DNA from: Aquimarina sp. ERC-38
GTDB lineage: Bacteria > Bacteroidota > Bacteroidia > Flavobacteriales > Flavobacteriaceae
Direction of reading: 5' to 3'
NCBI RefSeq assembly: GCF_026222555.1
Contig: NZ_CP098511.1
Span: forward strand, 1,903,501-1,967,500
Length of the DNA stretch: 64,000 bases
The notes under the pieces were generated by a model that saw nothing but the letters and a program-made list of their open reading frames with translations, searched no databases and was not told the origin of the DNA. The translations under genes were made by a program, and so were the position numbers. Below are positions 28,042 through 37,157 of the stretch, piece by piece. Position 1 is the first letter of the stretch, and every line of letters begins with the position of its first letter.

Positions 28042-29130
28042 TTACCAATTCTGACTTTTAAAATTCATAGTAACTGCATATTTAATATTATTTGAAAGAT
28101 AGGATAAAAGATTGTAATCAGGAATTTGAATAAATTCTTCCAGAAGTTCCGTGTCCCATTCCTGAGATCTAGAAGTTAGATAAGGGTTTAAATGATTACC
28201 TATGGTCTTGTAATAAAATTTTTCTAAATCATTCATATCTTCATAAGCTGAATTGACAAAGGAGTAATTTGAAAAACCTACAGAATCCAAAATTTTAGAT
28301 ATGCCTTGTATAATATTAGTTCCCTGTTTGTGAGTTATGTTTAAGTAAGGTAGGTTAGCATCTAATACTTTAACGATAACTTTTGCCGCGTAGTCATTAG
28401 GAATAATGTTTAAATTTGCACTAGCGTTTGTAACAATTCGAATAGAATCTTTCTTATCTGCATGATAAAAGAATTTAGCAAATAAAAAAAACACCATGTA
28501 TCTGGATATAAATGACTCCGGTGCATCCATAGTGTTGCCTCCCAGAACACTTGGTCTTAAAATTTGAAGTTGTATATGATCTTTTAAACATTGCTTAGTC
28601 AGAAATATTTCAGAATGATGTTTTGATTCTTCATAGGCGTTTCTAAAGGATGAAACTTTATATGTGCTATAATCGTTTTCTATAAAACCTTCTACATTAC
28701 CTATCGAAAACGCAGTACTGATAAATACGAACTTTTGTATGTAGTTCTTATATGCACGATATAACTTTTTAGTAAATTGTAAGTTCTGATTAATGATATC
28801 TTCATTCTGAGATTCGTTGACAGAAAGATTTACATATCCGGCAGAATGTATAAAAAGAAAGTTTTTTTCTTTAAGAAACAAGTGAGGTAAAAAGAAATTC
28901 TTTTCTTCAATACATACAATCTTTTTTAAAATATCAGAAATATGATTTTTAATGCATGGAGGGGCAAATTCACTTTTTAAAACTTTTACAATTCTTTCTT
29001 TACCCGTAGTATGGTTCTTATCTCTAACTAATAAAAAAACGCTTTGTAAATTATTCCCCTTCTGTAAAAAAAGTTCATAGAGTATTCTTGATCCTAAAGT
29101 TCCAGTAGCACCCGTTAATATGATATTCAT
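28042..29130 (-). CDS. Extended SDR / NAD-dependent epimerase-reductase-like protein
   Basis: The 362-residue protein starts MNIILTGATGTLGSRILYELF with the TGxxGxxG nucleotide motif, then shows FIHSAGYVNLS, FVFISTAFSIGN and Y..K in DYSTYKVSSFRNAYEESKHHSE (active-site Tyr-x3-Lys is AYEESK). The layout is closest to NAD_binding_4 (thioester reductase/male-sterility type) domains. No carrier or adenylation domain is present. It is convergent with der and stands alone. The substrate is unknown: fatty acyl or sugar derivatives are both possible. Confidence 0.75.
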   Translation of the reverse strand: MNIILTGATGTLGSRILYELFLQKGNNLQSVFLLVRDKNHTTGKERIVKVLKSEFAPPCIKNHISDILKKIVCIEEKNFFLPHLFLKEKNFLFIHSAGYVNLSVNESQNEDIINQNLQFTKKLYRAYKNYIQKFVFISTAFSIGNVEGFIENDYSTYKVSSFRNAYEESKHHSEIFLTKQCLKDHIQLQILRPSVLGGNTMDAPESFISRYMVFFLFAKFFYHADKKDSIRIVTNASANLNIIPNDYAAKVIVKVLDANLPYLNITHKQGTNIIQGISKILDSVGFSNYSFVNSAYEDMNDLEKFYYKTIGNHLNPYLTSRSQEWDTELLEEFIQIPDYNLLSYLSNNIKYAVTMNFKSQNW

Positions 29131-29671
29131 ATGATGTTATTCGTCAATATGTTAGTAGTGTATAATTATAGCTAAATAAATATAAAATGGCATAGAAGAT
29201 TTATAAAGAAAAAAATTGAAGATGAAAACAAAAAATGTAGGTATGGCCATAGCTAAAGCAAGGCTTTTTAACGCAAAAATTCAGATTTTTTCTATAAAGA
29301 TTCATGTAGTTAAAGTTGATTTAGCTATGAACAAAGGCTTTATTAAAATAGTACCTTATTTGCTGAGTTTAACAAATTCTCCTGAATAACAAATTCTTTT
29401 ATAGTAGGTAAAAGTACCAGTACCACAGGAAAAGCCCAAAATTAAAAATAAATTACCTTTAAATACGTAATTCATATTATAAAGTTCTGCTTTACTTCTA
29501 TTGCTTCAATCAGTATAAGATGCATGTGGAAGTTGCGTTTTTAGGAAGGTAATCCGATAATAATTTACGTAATATAAAAGAACCCTAATTTTAGAAAGAA
29601 GTTCAACTTATTAGACTTGGTTTTTTGTTATAAAAATTAGGATTATAATAGCAATTGTTGTTTGAAATTAA

Positions 29672-29730
29672 AATTCTCGGGCTTCGAGAACCTCAGCCCT
29701 CCTTTCATTTTTAAATATTCAGCCCTCCTT
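29672..29730. repeat. 12-bp direct repeat with overlapping hairpins
   Basis: TCAGCCCTCCTT occurs at 29693-29704 and again at 29719-29730, 26 bp apart. Beside the first copy, TTCTCG/CGAGAA form a stem with a five-base loop (29674-29690); on the opposite strand GGGCT and AGCCC could pair instead, so two hairpins exclude each other. It stands out in an otherwise very AT-rich gap. Confidence 0.5.
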
Positions 29731-29820
29731 GTATATATAAGGTTCAGTACTATTTAATTTATTAATTCACTATAATTTTAAAAGTGTTGCTGAAAATTTC
29801 ATACAAAAGAAACTTTAGAG

Positions 29821-29995
29821 CTTAAGACTATAGACTTAATACTCAATACCGCTTGTACAACTAACTTAAGACTTTACACTTAATACTTTATACTTAACAC
29901 CTCTAACTTAATACTTTATGCTTAATACCTCTTACTTAAGACTTAATACTTCTTACTTAAGACTTAACACTGCTAGACTTAATACTTTATACTAT
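29821..29995. repeat. Degenerate 7-bp tandem repeat tract (about 24 units)
   Basis: Read on the plus strand the tract divides into units such as CTTAAGA, CTTAATA, CTTTATA, CTTAACA, CTTCTTA, nearly all exactly 7 bp; two units are 8 and 9 bp. It follows the stop of the TPM gene on the minus strand by 8 bp. The period of 7 excludes a protein-coding triplet origin. Confidence 0.75.
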
Positions 29996-30003
29996 AAAAA
30001 AAC

Positions 30004-30807
30004 CTACCAACTCCCGCCAGCACCTCCACCGCCGAAACCACCGCCACCGAAGCCGCCACCAAAACCTCCGCCGCCACCGAAGCCTCCGCCACCGGAACCG
30101 CCACCAAAGCCACCACGACCCATACTGCTTAAAATTAGGATATCAAGCAAGCTACCTGCACCGGATCGACGTCCTCCGTTTCTTCCGCCACCTTTGTTAT
30201 TTTTGGACATGGATAAAATAATAATGACAAAGATGATAATAATTAGAATCATTGAAAATGGTGGACCATCACTTTGAGAATTTCGTGGTCGACTTCCTTT
30301 AAAAGTACCGTTTAACACCTCAAAAATAGCAGAAGTCCCTTTATCCAATCCCCCGTAAAAGTTACCTGCTTTAAATTCAGGGGTGATGATCTGGTCGATA
30401 ATGGTTTTTGTAGTAAAATCCGTAAGTCGTTCTTCCAGACCATACCCGGTAGTGATAAAAATTTTCCGGTCTTCTTTAGCTATTAAAATAAGCAAACCAT
30501 TATCTTCTTTAGACTGCCCGATTCCCCATCGTTGCCCCCATTCAGCTGCGTAGGTGCCAATATATTCCCCCTGCAACGAATTGATAGTAGCTACTACAAT
30601 TTGAGTCGAAGTAGTATCTGCATACTGAATAAGTTTCTGTTCTAAGCGCTTGGCTTCCTGTGGAGAAAGTATATTAGCGCCATCATATACAGATGTTTGT
30701 TGGGTAGGTTTAGGTGGAATTTGTAATTGACCATATAATGGCAACAACAAACCCATCAGAATTGTGAATAGTGCAGTAAATCGAACTTGTTTTACAATGG
30801 TTTTCAT
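30004..30807 (-). CDS. TPM-domain protein with Gly-rich tail (YgcG-like)
   Basis: The 267-residue protein has a signal peptide (LFTILMGLLLPLYGQ), a TPM domain at about 38-165 (VYDGANILSPQEAKRLEQKL, NGLLILIAKEDRKIFITTGYGLEERLTD), a membrane helix at about 183-200 (FSMILIIIIFVIIILSM) and a C-terminal tail built almost only of Gly, Ser and Phe (about 215-267), typical of YgcG/TPM membrane proteins. TPM domains are linked to photosystem repair in plants and to envelope processes in bacteria; no reaction is firmly known. Its ATG overlaps the preceding stop by one base. Confidence 0.88.
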   Translation of the reverse strand: MKTIVKQVRFTALFTILMGLLLPLYGQLQIPPKPTQQTSVYDGANILSPQEAKRLEQKLIQYADTTSTQIVVATINSLQGEYIGTYAAEWGQRWGIGQSKEDNGLLILIAKEDRKIFITTGYGLEERLTDFTTKTIIDQIITPEFKAGNFYGGLDKGTSAIFEVLNGTFKGSRPRNSQSDGPPFSMILIIIIFVIIILSMSKNNKGGGRNGGRRSGAGSLLDILILSSMGRGGFGGGSGGGGFGGGGGFGGGFGGGGFGGGGAGGSW

Positions 30808-31247
30808 TAGCCTTTCGAAATTTCATCCGGTAATTCATTTTGATCCGAATGATCCCATGGAAAATGGGTTTGTAGTTGTTCTCCTGCTTTTAAAATGCCT
30901 TCTACAAAACCTTTTACGAACTCTCCATTTCTAAAATGAGATTGAATTACGGTACGCGTACTTTCCCAAAAATCATCCGGAACTACTTTATTGATCCCGA
31001 TATCTCCGTAAATAGAAAAGGTATGGTCCTGAACTGCAACGTAAATAAGTACACCATTCCGTTGTGCCGTGGTATCCATTTTTAACCAGTGAAAAACTTC
31101 CGCAGCACGTTCAACCACATCTTTATCCGTATGAGGTTCGATATGCACCCTAATCTCCCCGGATGTGGTCAGTTCTGCCTGTCGTATGGCTTCTACAATT
31201 TCCTGTTCCTCTTCAGCGGTTAGAAAAGCTTCAACTTCAGATTTCAT
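30807..31247 (-). CDS. Short TPM-domain protein
   Basis: The 146-residue protein is a stand-alone TPM domain (EEEQEIVEAIRQAELTTSGEIRVHIEPHTDKDVVERAAEVFHWL, then NGVLIYVAVQDHTFSIYGDIGINKVV) with no signal peptide or membrane helix. Together with LemA upstream and the membrane TPM protein downstream it forms the conserved lemA-TPM-TPM set. The stop and start codons at both borders overlap by one base, showing tight translational coupling. It probably works with the membrane TPM protein from the cytoplasmic side. Confidence 0.86.
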   Translation of the reverse strand: MKSEVEAFLTAEEEQEIVEAIRQAELTTSGEIRVHIEPHTDKDVVERAAEVFHWLKMDTTAQRNGVLIYVAVQDHTFSIYGDIGINKVVPDDFWESTRTVIQSHFRNGEFVKGFVEGILKAGEQLQTHFPWDHSDQNELPDEISKG

Positions 31248-31852
31248 TAGCTATTAAAGTCAAAATCAACATCCGGTGCTTTCTCAGATCCTTCTTCAGC
31301 TTCAAATCTTGCCATTTTATCAAAACTACCAAATAATCCTAGTACCAGGTTGTTAGGAAATACCCGTAGGTATTTGTTATAAGTACCTACTGATTCATTA
31401 AAGCGATTACGTTCGACGTTGATACGGTTTTCTGTCCCTTCTAACTGTGTTTGTAGGTTTAAGAAATTCTGATTTGCTTTTAAATCAGGATAGCGTTCTA
31501 CGGTAACTAAAAGTCGGGATAGGGCAGAGGATAGCCCGCTTTGTGCCTGTTGAAATTGTTGTAATTGTTCAGGAGTGATATTACTAGGGTCAATATTTAC
31601 ACCGGTAGCCTTTGCCCGTGCTTCTATGACTTCAGTAAGCGTATTTCTTTCAAAATCCGCAGCCCCCTGTACCGTTTTGACCAGGTTGCCAATTAAATCA
31701 TTTCTACGTTGATAAGCACTTTCTACATTAGACCAGGAAGTTTGCGCATCTTCTTGAAGGGTAACTGCCTGATTATAACGTCCTGCAAATACCATATATA
31801 AAACGACAACAATAGCAATGATTATTGCTATGGGAACTAATACTTTTTTCAT
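31247..31852 (-). CDS. lemA: LemA family protein
   Basis: The 201-residue protein has one N-terminal membrane helix (VLVPIAIIIAIVVVLYMVFAGRYN) and the LemA helical core (YNQAVTLQEDAQTSWSNVESAYQRRNDLIGNLVKTVQGAA, VERYPDLKANQNFLNLQTQLEGTENRI, ERNRFNESVGTYNKYLRVFPNNLV). It is anchored in the inner membrane. The gene follows the MerR gene by 20 bp. LemA is of unknown biochemical role and nearly always accompanies TPM proteins. Confidence 0.93.
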   Translation of the reverse strand: MKKVLVPIAIIIAIVVVLYMVFAGRYNQAVTLQEDAQTSWSNVESAYQRRNDLIGNLVKTVQGAADFERNTLTEVIEARAKATGVNIDPSNITPEQLQQFQQAQSGLSSALSRLLVTVERYPDLKANQNFLNLQTQLEGTENRINVERNRFNESVGTYNKYLRVFPNNLVLGLFGSFDKMARFEAEEGSEKAPDVDFDFNS

Positions 31853-31872
31853 AATTTGTAATTAATAAGTGG

Positions 31873-32202
31873 TCAAAGTTGATTTTTTATTTTTAAAAGT
31901 TCTGACTTGATCCCTTCTAATTTTTGAACGATATGAAAATTAGTCATGGCAGCATCCTTTTGTTCTTTTAAATGTATTTTAGCACCTTCCAGGGTAAAAC
32001 CACGTTCTTTTACCAGATGATAGATAAAAGATAGGTTCCTCACATCTTCCGGGGTGAACTTACGGTTGCCTTTTGCATTTTTCTTGGGTTTGATCATATC
32101 AAATTCCTTTTCCCAAAATCGGATCAAAGAAGTGTTCACTTGAAAAGCTTCGGCGACTTCTCCGATACTGTAATACATTTTTTCAGGTAAATCTACGTGC
32201 AT
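31873..32202 (-). CDS. MerR-family transcriptional regulator
   Basis: The 109-residue protein has an N-terminal MerR winged helix (YYSIGEVAEAFQVNTSLIRFWEKEFDMIKPKKNAKGNRKFTPEDVRNL) and a short coiled-coil dimerisation helix, with no effector domain or metal-binding cysteines. This short type is typical of the Bacteroidota lemA locus. It starts directly after the CapA-like gene stop. It may regulate this operon, but no MerR operator could be pointed out. Confidence 0.9.
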   Translation of the reverse strand: MHVDLPEKMYYSIGEVAEAFQVNTSLIRFWEKEFDMIKPKKNAKGNRKFTPEDVRNLSFIYHLVKERGFTLEGAKIHLKEQKDAAMTNFHIVQKLEGIKSELLKIKNQL

Positions 32203-33324
32203 CTAACTTCCTTTTTGTGGTTCAAAATTACCTTCTTCATCAAAAACTAACGGGTTTTCAGGAAAATCCTCGGTTGATAATGCTTTAATTTCTTTCAAAG
32301 CTCCTTTAGTATTATCCATAAAAGGATACACTTCGTCCTCTTGCTTTGCACTATATAATTTTCCTTTTATAAACTTCCCACTTCGATCAATTTCAACCGC
32401 AACTATCGGAGCGTATCCTTTAATTCCGGTTACATTAAAACGAGCATAGGTACAGAAATTACCTAAACTGTAAGCAATAAATCGATCTTTATATACTTCA
32501 AATCCCCGAGATACATGAGGTCCATGACCAAAAATTAAATCGGCACCTTCATCAATGAGTTCGTGAGCAAATTGATATACATTACCACGGTCTTCTCCAT
32601 AATATCTTTCAGTAGATCTGGGAACATGCGTATGTTCAAAACCCTCAGCACCCCCGTGAAAAGAGACCAGGATAACGTCTGCCTTCTCTTTTAATTCACG
32701 TACAATACGTCTGGCATTCTTTATATTTTGAATCTTTAAGCAATCTTTGTTAGGAGCAAAAGCACAAAACCCGTAAGTAATTCCGTCTTTTTTAAAAACG
32801 GTGGATTCCTGAGCAAAAATACCTGCATAAGCAATGTTATACTTTTTCAAGGTTTTTGCCGTGTTTTTAATACCAATATCTCCAAAATCCCCAATATGGT
32901 TGTTGGCAATACTCATTACATTAAATCCGGCATCCTGAAGATAGGTGCCATAAGCTTCCGGAGAACGAAAAGAATAACATTTGGACGGATCGGAGCAGTT
33001 CTTAGCATTTTCTCCTGTATCCGTAAGGGTGCCTTCTAAGTTTCCAAAGAGTACATTGGCTTTTTGTAACAACGGCATGACATTTTTAAAAGGATGTTGA
33101 CCGGGCGGTGGCAGGTAACTTACATTCGGAAAGTTCGTACCCATCATGATATCACCTACGGCCATTACCGTATAGGTTTGATAAGCAGCAATTTTTACTT
33201 CGTAAGATTCAAGTAATTCGGTTATGGAATCCAGTTCTTTTTCTGGTAGTAACTGGGCGTATGTAGTGACGTTTATAAAAAGAAAAAGTATCTGACAAAA
33301 CAAAAATAGTTTTTTAAGCATCAA
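32203..33324 (-). CDS. CapA-family (PGA_cap) metallophosphatase-like protein
   Basis: The 373-residue protein has a signal peptide (LFLFCQILFLFINVTTYAQ) and a CapA domain: VMAVGDIMMGTNF, VLFGNLEGTLTD, MSIANNHIGDFGDIG, ILVSFHGGAEGFEHTH and DLIFGHGPHVSRGFEVYKDRFIAYSLGNF, the metal-binding residues of the calcineurin-like fold. The CapA family was named for poly-gamma-glutamate capsule synthesis, but most members are of unknown function and likely act on the cell surface. It overlaps the M23 peptidase gene by 4 bp. A capsule role is not shown, as the other capB/C/D genes are absent here. Confidence 0.87.
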   Translation of the reverse strand: MMLKKLFLFCQILFLFINVTTYAQLLPEKELDSITELLESYEVKIAAYQTYTVMAVGDIMMGTNFPNVSYLPPPGQHPFKNVMPLLQKANVLFGNLEGTLTDTGENAKNCSDPSKCYSFRSPEAYGTYLQDAGFNVMSIANNHIGDFGDIGIKNTAKTLKKYNIAYAGIFAQESTVFKKDGITYGFCAFAPNKDCLKIQNIKNARRIVRELKEKADVILVSFHGGAEGFEHTHVPRSTERYYGEDRGNVYQFAHELIDEGADLIFGHGPHVSRGFEVYKDRFIAYSLGNFCTYARFNVTGIKGYAPIVAVEIDRSGKFIKGKLYSAKQEDEVYPFMDNTKGALKEIKALSTEDFPENPLVFDEEGNFEPQKGS

Positions 33325-34298
33325 TCCAGGGTTTCATTGATCAATGTAGATGCTTTCAGCATTTCATTAAATTCTTCCGTAGTCAAACTGCCGTAATAAA
33401 AATTACGGGGATTGATACGTTCACCGTCTTTAAATATTTCGTAATGCAGGTGTGGTGCTACAGATCTTCCGGTACTCCCTACATATCCGATAATATCACC
33501 TCTTTTTACTTTTTGTCCTTTTTTAACATTGTATTTACTTAGATGCGCATATAAACTCACATAATTAAATCCATGGTCAATACGCACGTGATTTCCGTAT
33601 CCGGTAGAATTGGCATCAGCCCGGGTAATGGTGCCACTTCCAGAAGCAAAGATTGGAGTTCCGGAAGGAGCAGAAAAGTCCATACCGTAATGAAATTTTC
33701 TCGCCTTTGTAAAAGGATCACTTCGCCATCCGTAACCCGAAGCCATTCGTTTCATATCCGAATTTTTAATAGGTTGTATGGCGGGGATTGTAGTTAATAA
33801 TTCTTCTTTTTGCTCAGCTAACTTGGCAATCTCATCCAGAGAGATGGATTGTACCGCGATCTGTTTAGTTAATTTATCAATTTGTTTTTTAGTATTGGTA
33901 ATTAATTCCGAATTATCATACCCTTCATATCCTTTATAACGGTTAATCCCTCCGAAACCGGCATTACGTATTTCTTCAGGAACGGGCTGTGCCCCGAAGT
34001 ATAATCGATAGATATTATCATCTCGTTCTGCAATTTCCTGTAATACTTTATGATCTTTCTTTAATTGCTTATTAATTAATTCGAACTGCAACTGCATGTT
34101 CTCCAGTTCTCTTTTATAGGCTTTCTCTTTAGGAGTTTCTAAAGCAGGAATATTTAAATAAATCAGGAGTAAAATAAAACCCGCTAGAAAAGCACCAAGT
34201 ACTCCAAGAATGGCAATCCCAAACTTGCGACCTTTCTTTTGTTCTATTTTACGATAGGATAAGGTATCGCTGTCGTAGTAATATTTAACCTTTGACAT
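33321..34298 (-). CDS. M23-family peptidoglycan endopeptidase
   Basis: The 325-residue protein is a type II membrane protein: cytoplasmic N-terminus, one helix (IAILGVLGAFLAGFILLLIYL, about 28-48), a coiled-coil region (about 60-175) and a C-terminal LytM domain with zinc ligands in FHYGMDFSAP and HLHYEIF. It cuts cross-links of peptidoglycan in the periplasm. It is the first gene of the minus-strand operon and is divergent from alaS, its 5' end overlapping the predicted alaS promoter. Confidence 0.93.
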   Translation of the reverse strand: MSKVKYYYDSDTLSYRKIEQKKGRKFGIAILGVLGAFLAGFILLLIYLNIPALETPKEKAYKRELENMQLQFELINKQLKKDHKVLQEIAERDDNIYRLYFGAQPVPEEIRNAGFGGINRYKGYEGYDNSELITNTKKQIDKLTKQIAVQSISLDEIAKLAEQKEELLTTIPAIQPIKNSDMKRMASGYGWRSDPFTKARKFHYGMDFSAPSGTPIFASGSGTITRADANSTGYGNHVRIDHGFNYVSLYAHLSKYNVKKGQKVKRGDIIGYVGSTGRSVAPHLHYEIFKDGERINPRNFYYGSLTTEEFNEMLKASTLINETLD

Positions 34299-34320
34299 AA
34301 TATAATTTATACTATTTTTG
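34292..34320 (+). promoter_or_regulatory. Predicted alaS promoter
   Basis: TTG at 34292-34294 and TATTTTTG at 34313-34320 are separated by 18 bp, a full match to the Bacteroidetes sigma-A consensus (-33 TTG, -7 TAnnTTTG). Transcription would begin near 34326, giving alaS a leader of about 186 bases. Its -33 end lies inside the first codons of the divergent M23 gene. Confidence 0.6.
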
Positions 34321-34329
34321 CAGCATATT

Positions 34330-34356
34330 CGCTAATAATACCAGGTATTGCTAGCG
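34330..34356 (+). promoter_or_regulatory. Hairpin at the 5' end of the alaS leader
   Basis: CGCTAATAATACC (34330-34342) and GGTATTGCTAGCG (34344-34356) pair over 13 positions with two internal mismatches around a one-base centre. It lies right after the predicted transcription start, so it could stabilise the mRNA or serve as an operator. Confidence 0.4.
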
Positions 34357-34511
34357 TTCTATACAAATATAACAAAATGTAGTAGAGTTGGGGTATGATC
34401 GTATGACTAAAACCGGAAACTGGTAACAGGAATTCCTTAGCGTAAAAGATTCTTATAAAGAAATCAATACTATTCAATAACCACCTATTACACTAAACAA
34501 AACTCATCGTT

Positions 34512-37157
34512 GTGAAATCACAAGAAATTCGTAAACAATTTTTATCTTTTTTTGAATCCAAAAAACATAAGGTAGTTTCTTCTGCTCCTATGGTCATTAA
34601 AGATGATCCGACTCTTATGTTTACTAATGCCGGAATGAACCAGTTCAAAGAATATTTTCTTGGAAATGGTACGCCTGCTGCTGTTCGGATTGCAGATACA
34701 CAAAAATGTTTACGGGTAAGTGGTAAACATAACGATCTGGAAGAAGTAGGGATGGATACCTATCACCATACCATGTTTGAAATGCTCGGTAACTGGAGTT
34801 TTGGGGATTATTTTAAGAAAGAAGCTATTCAGTGGGCCTGGGAATTATTAACCGAAGTTTATCAACTGGATAAAAATAGTTTGTATGTTTCGGTTTTTGA
34901 AGGAGCTCAAGAAGATCAATTGGAGTTGGATCAGGAGGCTTATGACCTCTGGAAAGCGATTGTAGATGAAGACCGAATTATCTTAGGAAATAAAAAAGAT
35001 AATTTTTGGGAAATGGGAGAACAAGGTCCTTGTGGTCCCTGTTCTGAGATTCATATCGATTTACGGTCAGATGAAGAAAAAGGTAAAGTGCCCGGCAAAG
35101 ATTTAGTAAATCAGGATCATCCGCTGGTGGTTGAAATCTGGAACCTGGTGTTTATGCAATACAACCGAAAAGCCGACGGGACACTTGAAAAGTTGCCTGC
35201 GCAGCACGTCGATACCGGAATGGGTTTTGAACGTTTATGTATGGCACTACAGGGCGTAAAATCTAATTATGATACGGATGTCTTTACGCCGTTAATTCGT
35301 GAGATTGAAACCATTACTTCACAAACCTATAAAAAAGAAAGCGATCCGAATGAGTTAGATGGGAAGGTAAGCGTGGCTATTCGTGTGATTGCAGATCATG
35401 TAAGGGCGGTTTCTTTTTCTATTGCAGACGGACAGCTACCTAGTAATACGGGGGCAGGTTATGTGATCAGACGTATTCTACGAAGAGCTATTCGCTATGG
35501 CTTTACCTTTTTAAATACTAAAGAACCTTTTATTTATAAGCTGGTAGAGACTTTAAGTAGTCAAATGGGAGCTACCTTTCCGGAATTAAAAGTTCAAAAA
35601 AACTTAATTATTAATGTAATTCGGGAGGAAGAACAATCATTTCTACGAACTTTGGACCAGGGGCTAGTGTTATTAGATAAAGTGATTGCCGAATCTACTA
35701 CGAACAAAATACCAGGTGAAAAAGTTTTTGAACTTTACGATACCTTTGGTTTTCCGGAAGATTTAACCGCGTTGATTTTAAACGAACAGAAGTTTGCGTA
35801 TGATAAAGAAAGTTTTGACCGGGAATTACAAAAGCAAAAAGACCGTTCCCGTAATGCTTCTCAGACTACTACGGAGGATTGGATTGTGTTACAACCCGAA
35901 GTTCAGAGTCAGTTTATTGGGTATGACCAGTTAAAAAGCGAAGTTGCTATTGTCAAATATAGAAAAGTGGAAAGTAAAAAGGAAGGAGTACAATATCAGC
36001 TAGTATTCGACCGTACTCCTTTTTACGCAGAAGGAGGGGGACAGGTAGGGGATAAAGGCTACCTGGAAGACACTAATGGAGATGTAGTTTATATTATAGA
36101 TACCAAAAAGGAAAATAACCTGGCGATTCACTATGCCAAATCCTTACCTAAAGAAGTAACAGCCACGTTTACCGCGGTAGTAGATAAAAAGCAAAGGTTA
36201 CGATCAGCGTCAAATCATTCTGCAACTCATCTTTTGCACCAGGCGTTACGTTCTGTACTAGGCAAGCATGTAGAACAAAAAGGGTCTATGGTGCACAGTG
36301 GATATCTTCGGTTTGATTTTTCTCATTTCGCCAAAGTATCCGAAGAAGAACTACAGCAGGTTGAAGATTTTGTCAATGCCCGTATTCGGGAAGCCTTACC
36401 GCTTCAAGAGCAAAGAGCAACCACTTATGATAAAGCAATAGCAGAAGGGGCTATCGCCTTATTTGGTGAAAAATATGGGGATTCAGTGCGGACGATCCGG
36501 TTTGGAGAGTCTATGGAATTATGCGGAGGTACACATGTGGATAATACCAGTGCTATTTGGCATTTTAAAATTACCGGTGAAAGTGCGGTTGCTGCTGGTA
36601 TCCGTAGAATTGAAGCAATGACAGGGGATGCGGTTAAAGAATATTTTACCAGCCAATCTGATACTTTTTCTAAAATACGTAAAGAACTGAAAAATCCTAA
36701 AGACACGATTAAAGCCATACAATCTTTACAGAATGAAAATGCTGTCTTACGTAAACAGGTGGAAAGCTTATTAAAGGACAAAGCAAAAAATCTTAAAGCA
36801 TCTCTAATATCTGAGTTTGAAGATATCGACGGAGTTCAATTTTTGGCTAAAAAAGTTTCGCTGGATACCTCCGGATTAAAAGATTTGTCTTTTGAATTAG
36901 GCAAAGAAGTGTCAAATGCTTTTATTTTGTTAGCGTCTCAGCAGAATGACAAAGCATTATTGTCATGTTATGTAGCAAAAGAGTTGGTTGAGACTAAAGA
37001 ATTAAACGCCTCGACTACCGTAAAAGAACTAGGAAAGTACATCCAGGGAGGTGGAGGAGGTCAAGCTTTCTTTGCAACTGCCGGAGGCAAAAATCCCGAA
37101 GGTATTGAAGAAGCTTTACAAAATGCGCGAAAGATTGTTAGTAAAGTAACTACATAA
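34512..37157 (+). CDS. alaS: Alanyl-tRNA synthetase
   Basis: The 881-residue protein has the full AlaRS plan: a class II catalytic domain ([22 protein letters not shown], then [17 protein letters not shown]), the tRNA-recognition domain, an editing domain with zinc ligands ([15 protein letters not shown] and MELCGGTHV), and a C-terminal DHHA1 domain ending [15 protein letters not shown]. It charges tRNA-Ala and edits mischarged Ser and Gly. The start is a GTG at 34512, needed to give the conserved N-terminus. The GSCFA gene begins on the base after its stop. Confidence 0.98.
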   Translation: MKSQEIRKQFLSFFESKKHKVVSSAPMVIKDDPTLMFTNAGMNQFKEYFLGNGTPAAVRIADTQKCLRVSGKHNDLEEVGMDTYHHTMFEMLGNWSFGDYFKKEAIQWAWELLTEVYQLDKNSLYVSVFEGAQEDQLELDQEAYDLWKAIVDEDRIILGNKKDNFWEMGEQGPCGPCSEIHIDLRSDEEKGKVPGKDLVNQDHPLVVEIWNLVFMQYNRKADGTLEKLPAQHVDTGMGFERLCMALQGVKSNYDTDVFTPLIREIETITSQTYKKESDPNELDGKVSVAIRVIADHVRAVSFSIADGQLPSNTGAGYVIRRILRRAIRYGFTFLNTKEPFIYKLVETLSSQMGATFPELKVQKNLIINVIREEEQSFLRTLDQGLVLLDKVIAESTTNKIPGEKVFELYDTFGFPEDLTALILNEQKFAYDKESFDRELQKQKDRSRNASQTTTEDWIVLQPEVQSQFIGYDQLKSEVAIVKYRKVESKKEGVQYQLVFDRTPFYAEGGGQVGDKGYLEDTNGDVVYIIDTKKENNLAIHYAKSLPKEVTATFTAVVDKKQRLRSASNHSATHLLHQALRSVLGKHVEQKGSMVHSGYLRFDFSHFAKVSEEELQQVEDFVNARIREALPLQEQRATTYDKAIAEGAIALFGEKYGDSVRTIRFGESMELCGGTHVDNTSAIWHFKITGESAVAAGIRRIEAMTGDAVKEYFTSQSDTFSKIRKELKNPKDTIKAIQSLQNENAVLRKQVESLLKDKAKNLKASLISEFEDIDGVQFLAKKVSLDTSGLKDLSFELGKEVSNAFILLASQQNDKALLSCYVAKELVETKELNASTTVKELGKYIQGGGGGQAFFATAGGKNPEGIEEALQNARKIVSKVTT

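Larger units (their letters stand above)
29131..30003. other. Intergenic region, 873 bp, repeat-rich
   Basis: Between the SDR gene and the TPM protein gene, both on the minus strand. The first 500 bp are AT-rich with no open frame. Then come a duplicated 12-bp GC-rich motif (29693-29730) with hairpins and a 175-bp tract of degenerate 7-bp tandem repeats (29821-29995). No gene is seen. Confidence 0.6.

Noticed and set aside
29821..29995. Possible CRISPR array
   Set aside because: The repeat unit is 7 bp with no spacers, and no cas genes are near.
29918..30277. Proline-rich open frame on the plus strand
   Set aside because: It is the antisense of the Gly-rich tail of the TPM protein joined to the 7-bp repeat tract. 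Its repetitive composition comes from those two sources and not from selection for a protein.
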